Shown one piece after another: positions 5,831 through 6,387 of a DNA stretch of 6,387 nucleotides (positions are counted from its first letter, which is position 1; each line of letters opens with the position of its first letter). This DNA is from Bacteroides sp. (GTDB taxonomy: Bacteria > Bacteroidota > Bacteroidia > Bacteroidales > SM23-62). The notes under the pieces were generated by a model that made no database searches, had not been told where the DNA came from, and saw nothing but the letters and a program-made list of their open reading frames with translations. The translations under genes were made by a program, and so were the position numbers. The DNA lies in contig DAOUVF010000186.1 in the NCBI GenBank assembly GCA_030667765.1, positions 1-6,387 on the forward strand, read 5' to 3'.

Positions 5831-6387
5831 CTATTGTACCTGAATGATCTTCTCGTTACTTCCGATCTTACCTTCCGTGGATATTCCTTCCACGACTATA
5901 TTGTAGGTTGAACTAATATCCGAACAATAAAAACTGATCCGTGCTAATCCGGTAGAATCAGTCCTGATATTTGGATCCCAGTAAAGCGTAGTTCTGTAAT
6001 CTTCCACCAGGTCGTCGAACCGGGTCCCGTATTTTGGAGAATAAAATTCCCTGGGCCTATGGTAACCGAGCATATCGAACTTCAATATCCCTTTGATCAT
6101 AAACCTTCCCCGGATCGTAAAAATAGCGATGACACCATTGGCGCCCCTCGCTCCATAAATGGCAGCACTGGGTCCTTTAAGCACCTCTATCCTTTCCACA
6201 TCCATGGGGTTCATACTCTGGACAGCTGACACATCAACAGGGATATTATCAATCAGGTACAGGGGTTCATTACTGCCAATGAGGGTTGAAGGTCCACGGA
6301 TCAGCACATTATTGCCAGAAACCTGAACGCCAGGGATCCGGCCCTGTATCATATCCAGCACCGAACCATAGGTCCTCATATCATCAG
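5831..6387 (-). CDS. TonB-dependent receptor plug-domain protein, C-terminal part (5' end outside the window)
   Basis: The minus-strand frame is open through the right edge: codons upstream of the Met at 6379 read Asp-Asp, so that Met is internal and at least 184 complete codons precede the stop. The first 90 or so residues are a SusC/RagA-type plug: TYGSVLDMIQGRIPGVQV, then NVLIRGP, EPLYLIDNIPVD, MDVERIEVLKGPSAAIYG and ARGANGVIAIFT. The remaining region (FDDLVEDYRTTLYWDPNIRTDSTGLARISFYCSD, TYNIVVEGIS) looks like an immunoglobulin-like strand module ending at the TAG. No beta-barrel follows. This fits large Bacteroidota envelope proteins with MG2 or carboxypeptidase-regulatory domains at the N-terminus and a plug near the C-terminus, rather than a true transporter. 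The N-terminal domains and signal peptide cannot be seen here. The role is unknown. Confidence 0.82.
   Translation of the reverse strand, partial: DDMRTYGSVLDMIQGRIPGVQVSGNNVLIRGPSTLIGSNEPLYLIDNIPVDVSAVQSMNPMDVERIEVLKGPSAAIYGARGANGVIAIFTIRGRFMIKGILKFDMLGYHRPREFYSPKYGTRFDDLVEDYRTTLYWDPNIRTDSTGLARISFYCSDISSTYNIVVEGISTEGKIGSNEKIIQVQ

Overview
The window looks like ordinary chromosomal sequence from a member of the Bacteroidota, most likely Bacteroidales or a close relative. The protein signatures point that way: a stand-alone proline dehydrogenase of the Bacteroidota type, a short (410-residue) EPSP synthase with GTAMRF where most class I enzymes have GTAMRP, and an AspRS ending in FPKNNSGRDMMIDTPS. 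A SusC-type TonB plug also sits at the C-terminus of a protein that has no barrel. Candidate promoters fit the TAnnTTTG -7 pattern of this phylum better than TATAAT. I see no rRNA, tRNA, insertion sequence, CRISPR array or phage gene.

Layout from left to right. (1) Bases 1-87 (+) hold the last 28 codons of a gene that reads like the C-terminal winged helix of DprA. (2) Bases 94-573 (-) encode a small two-helix membrane protein of unknown function. It lies 6 bp downstream of proline dehydrogenase (580-1749, -), and the two are probably one operon. (3) A 151-bp divergent region separates proline dehydrogenase from aroA (1901-3133, +). (4) aroA meets tadA (3130-3582, -) tail to tail, with 4 shared bases. 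(5) tadA and aspS (3647-5395, +) diverge from a 64-bp gap with a near-palindromic core. (6) A 92-bp gap carrying repeated AACCGC/GCGGTT hexamers leads to a single-domain STAS protein (5488-5826, +). (7) The STAS gene runs tail to tail, 4 bp apart, into the 3' end of a large minus-strand gene (5831-6387, cut by the window edge) with a TonB plug domain at its C-terminus.

The genes do not form one pathway. They cover DNA uptake/recombination (dprA), proline catabolism, aromatic amino acid synthesis (aroA), tRNA decoding (tadA, aspS), a phospho-switch type regulator (STAS) and a cell-envelope protein. The more unusual signals are the hexamer array and inverted repeat that end exactly at the STAS start codon, the barrel-less plug protein, the unknown membrane protein tied to proline dehydrogenase, and three tail-to-tail junctions with almost no intergenic space. 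I found no convincing undescribed multi-gene system.
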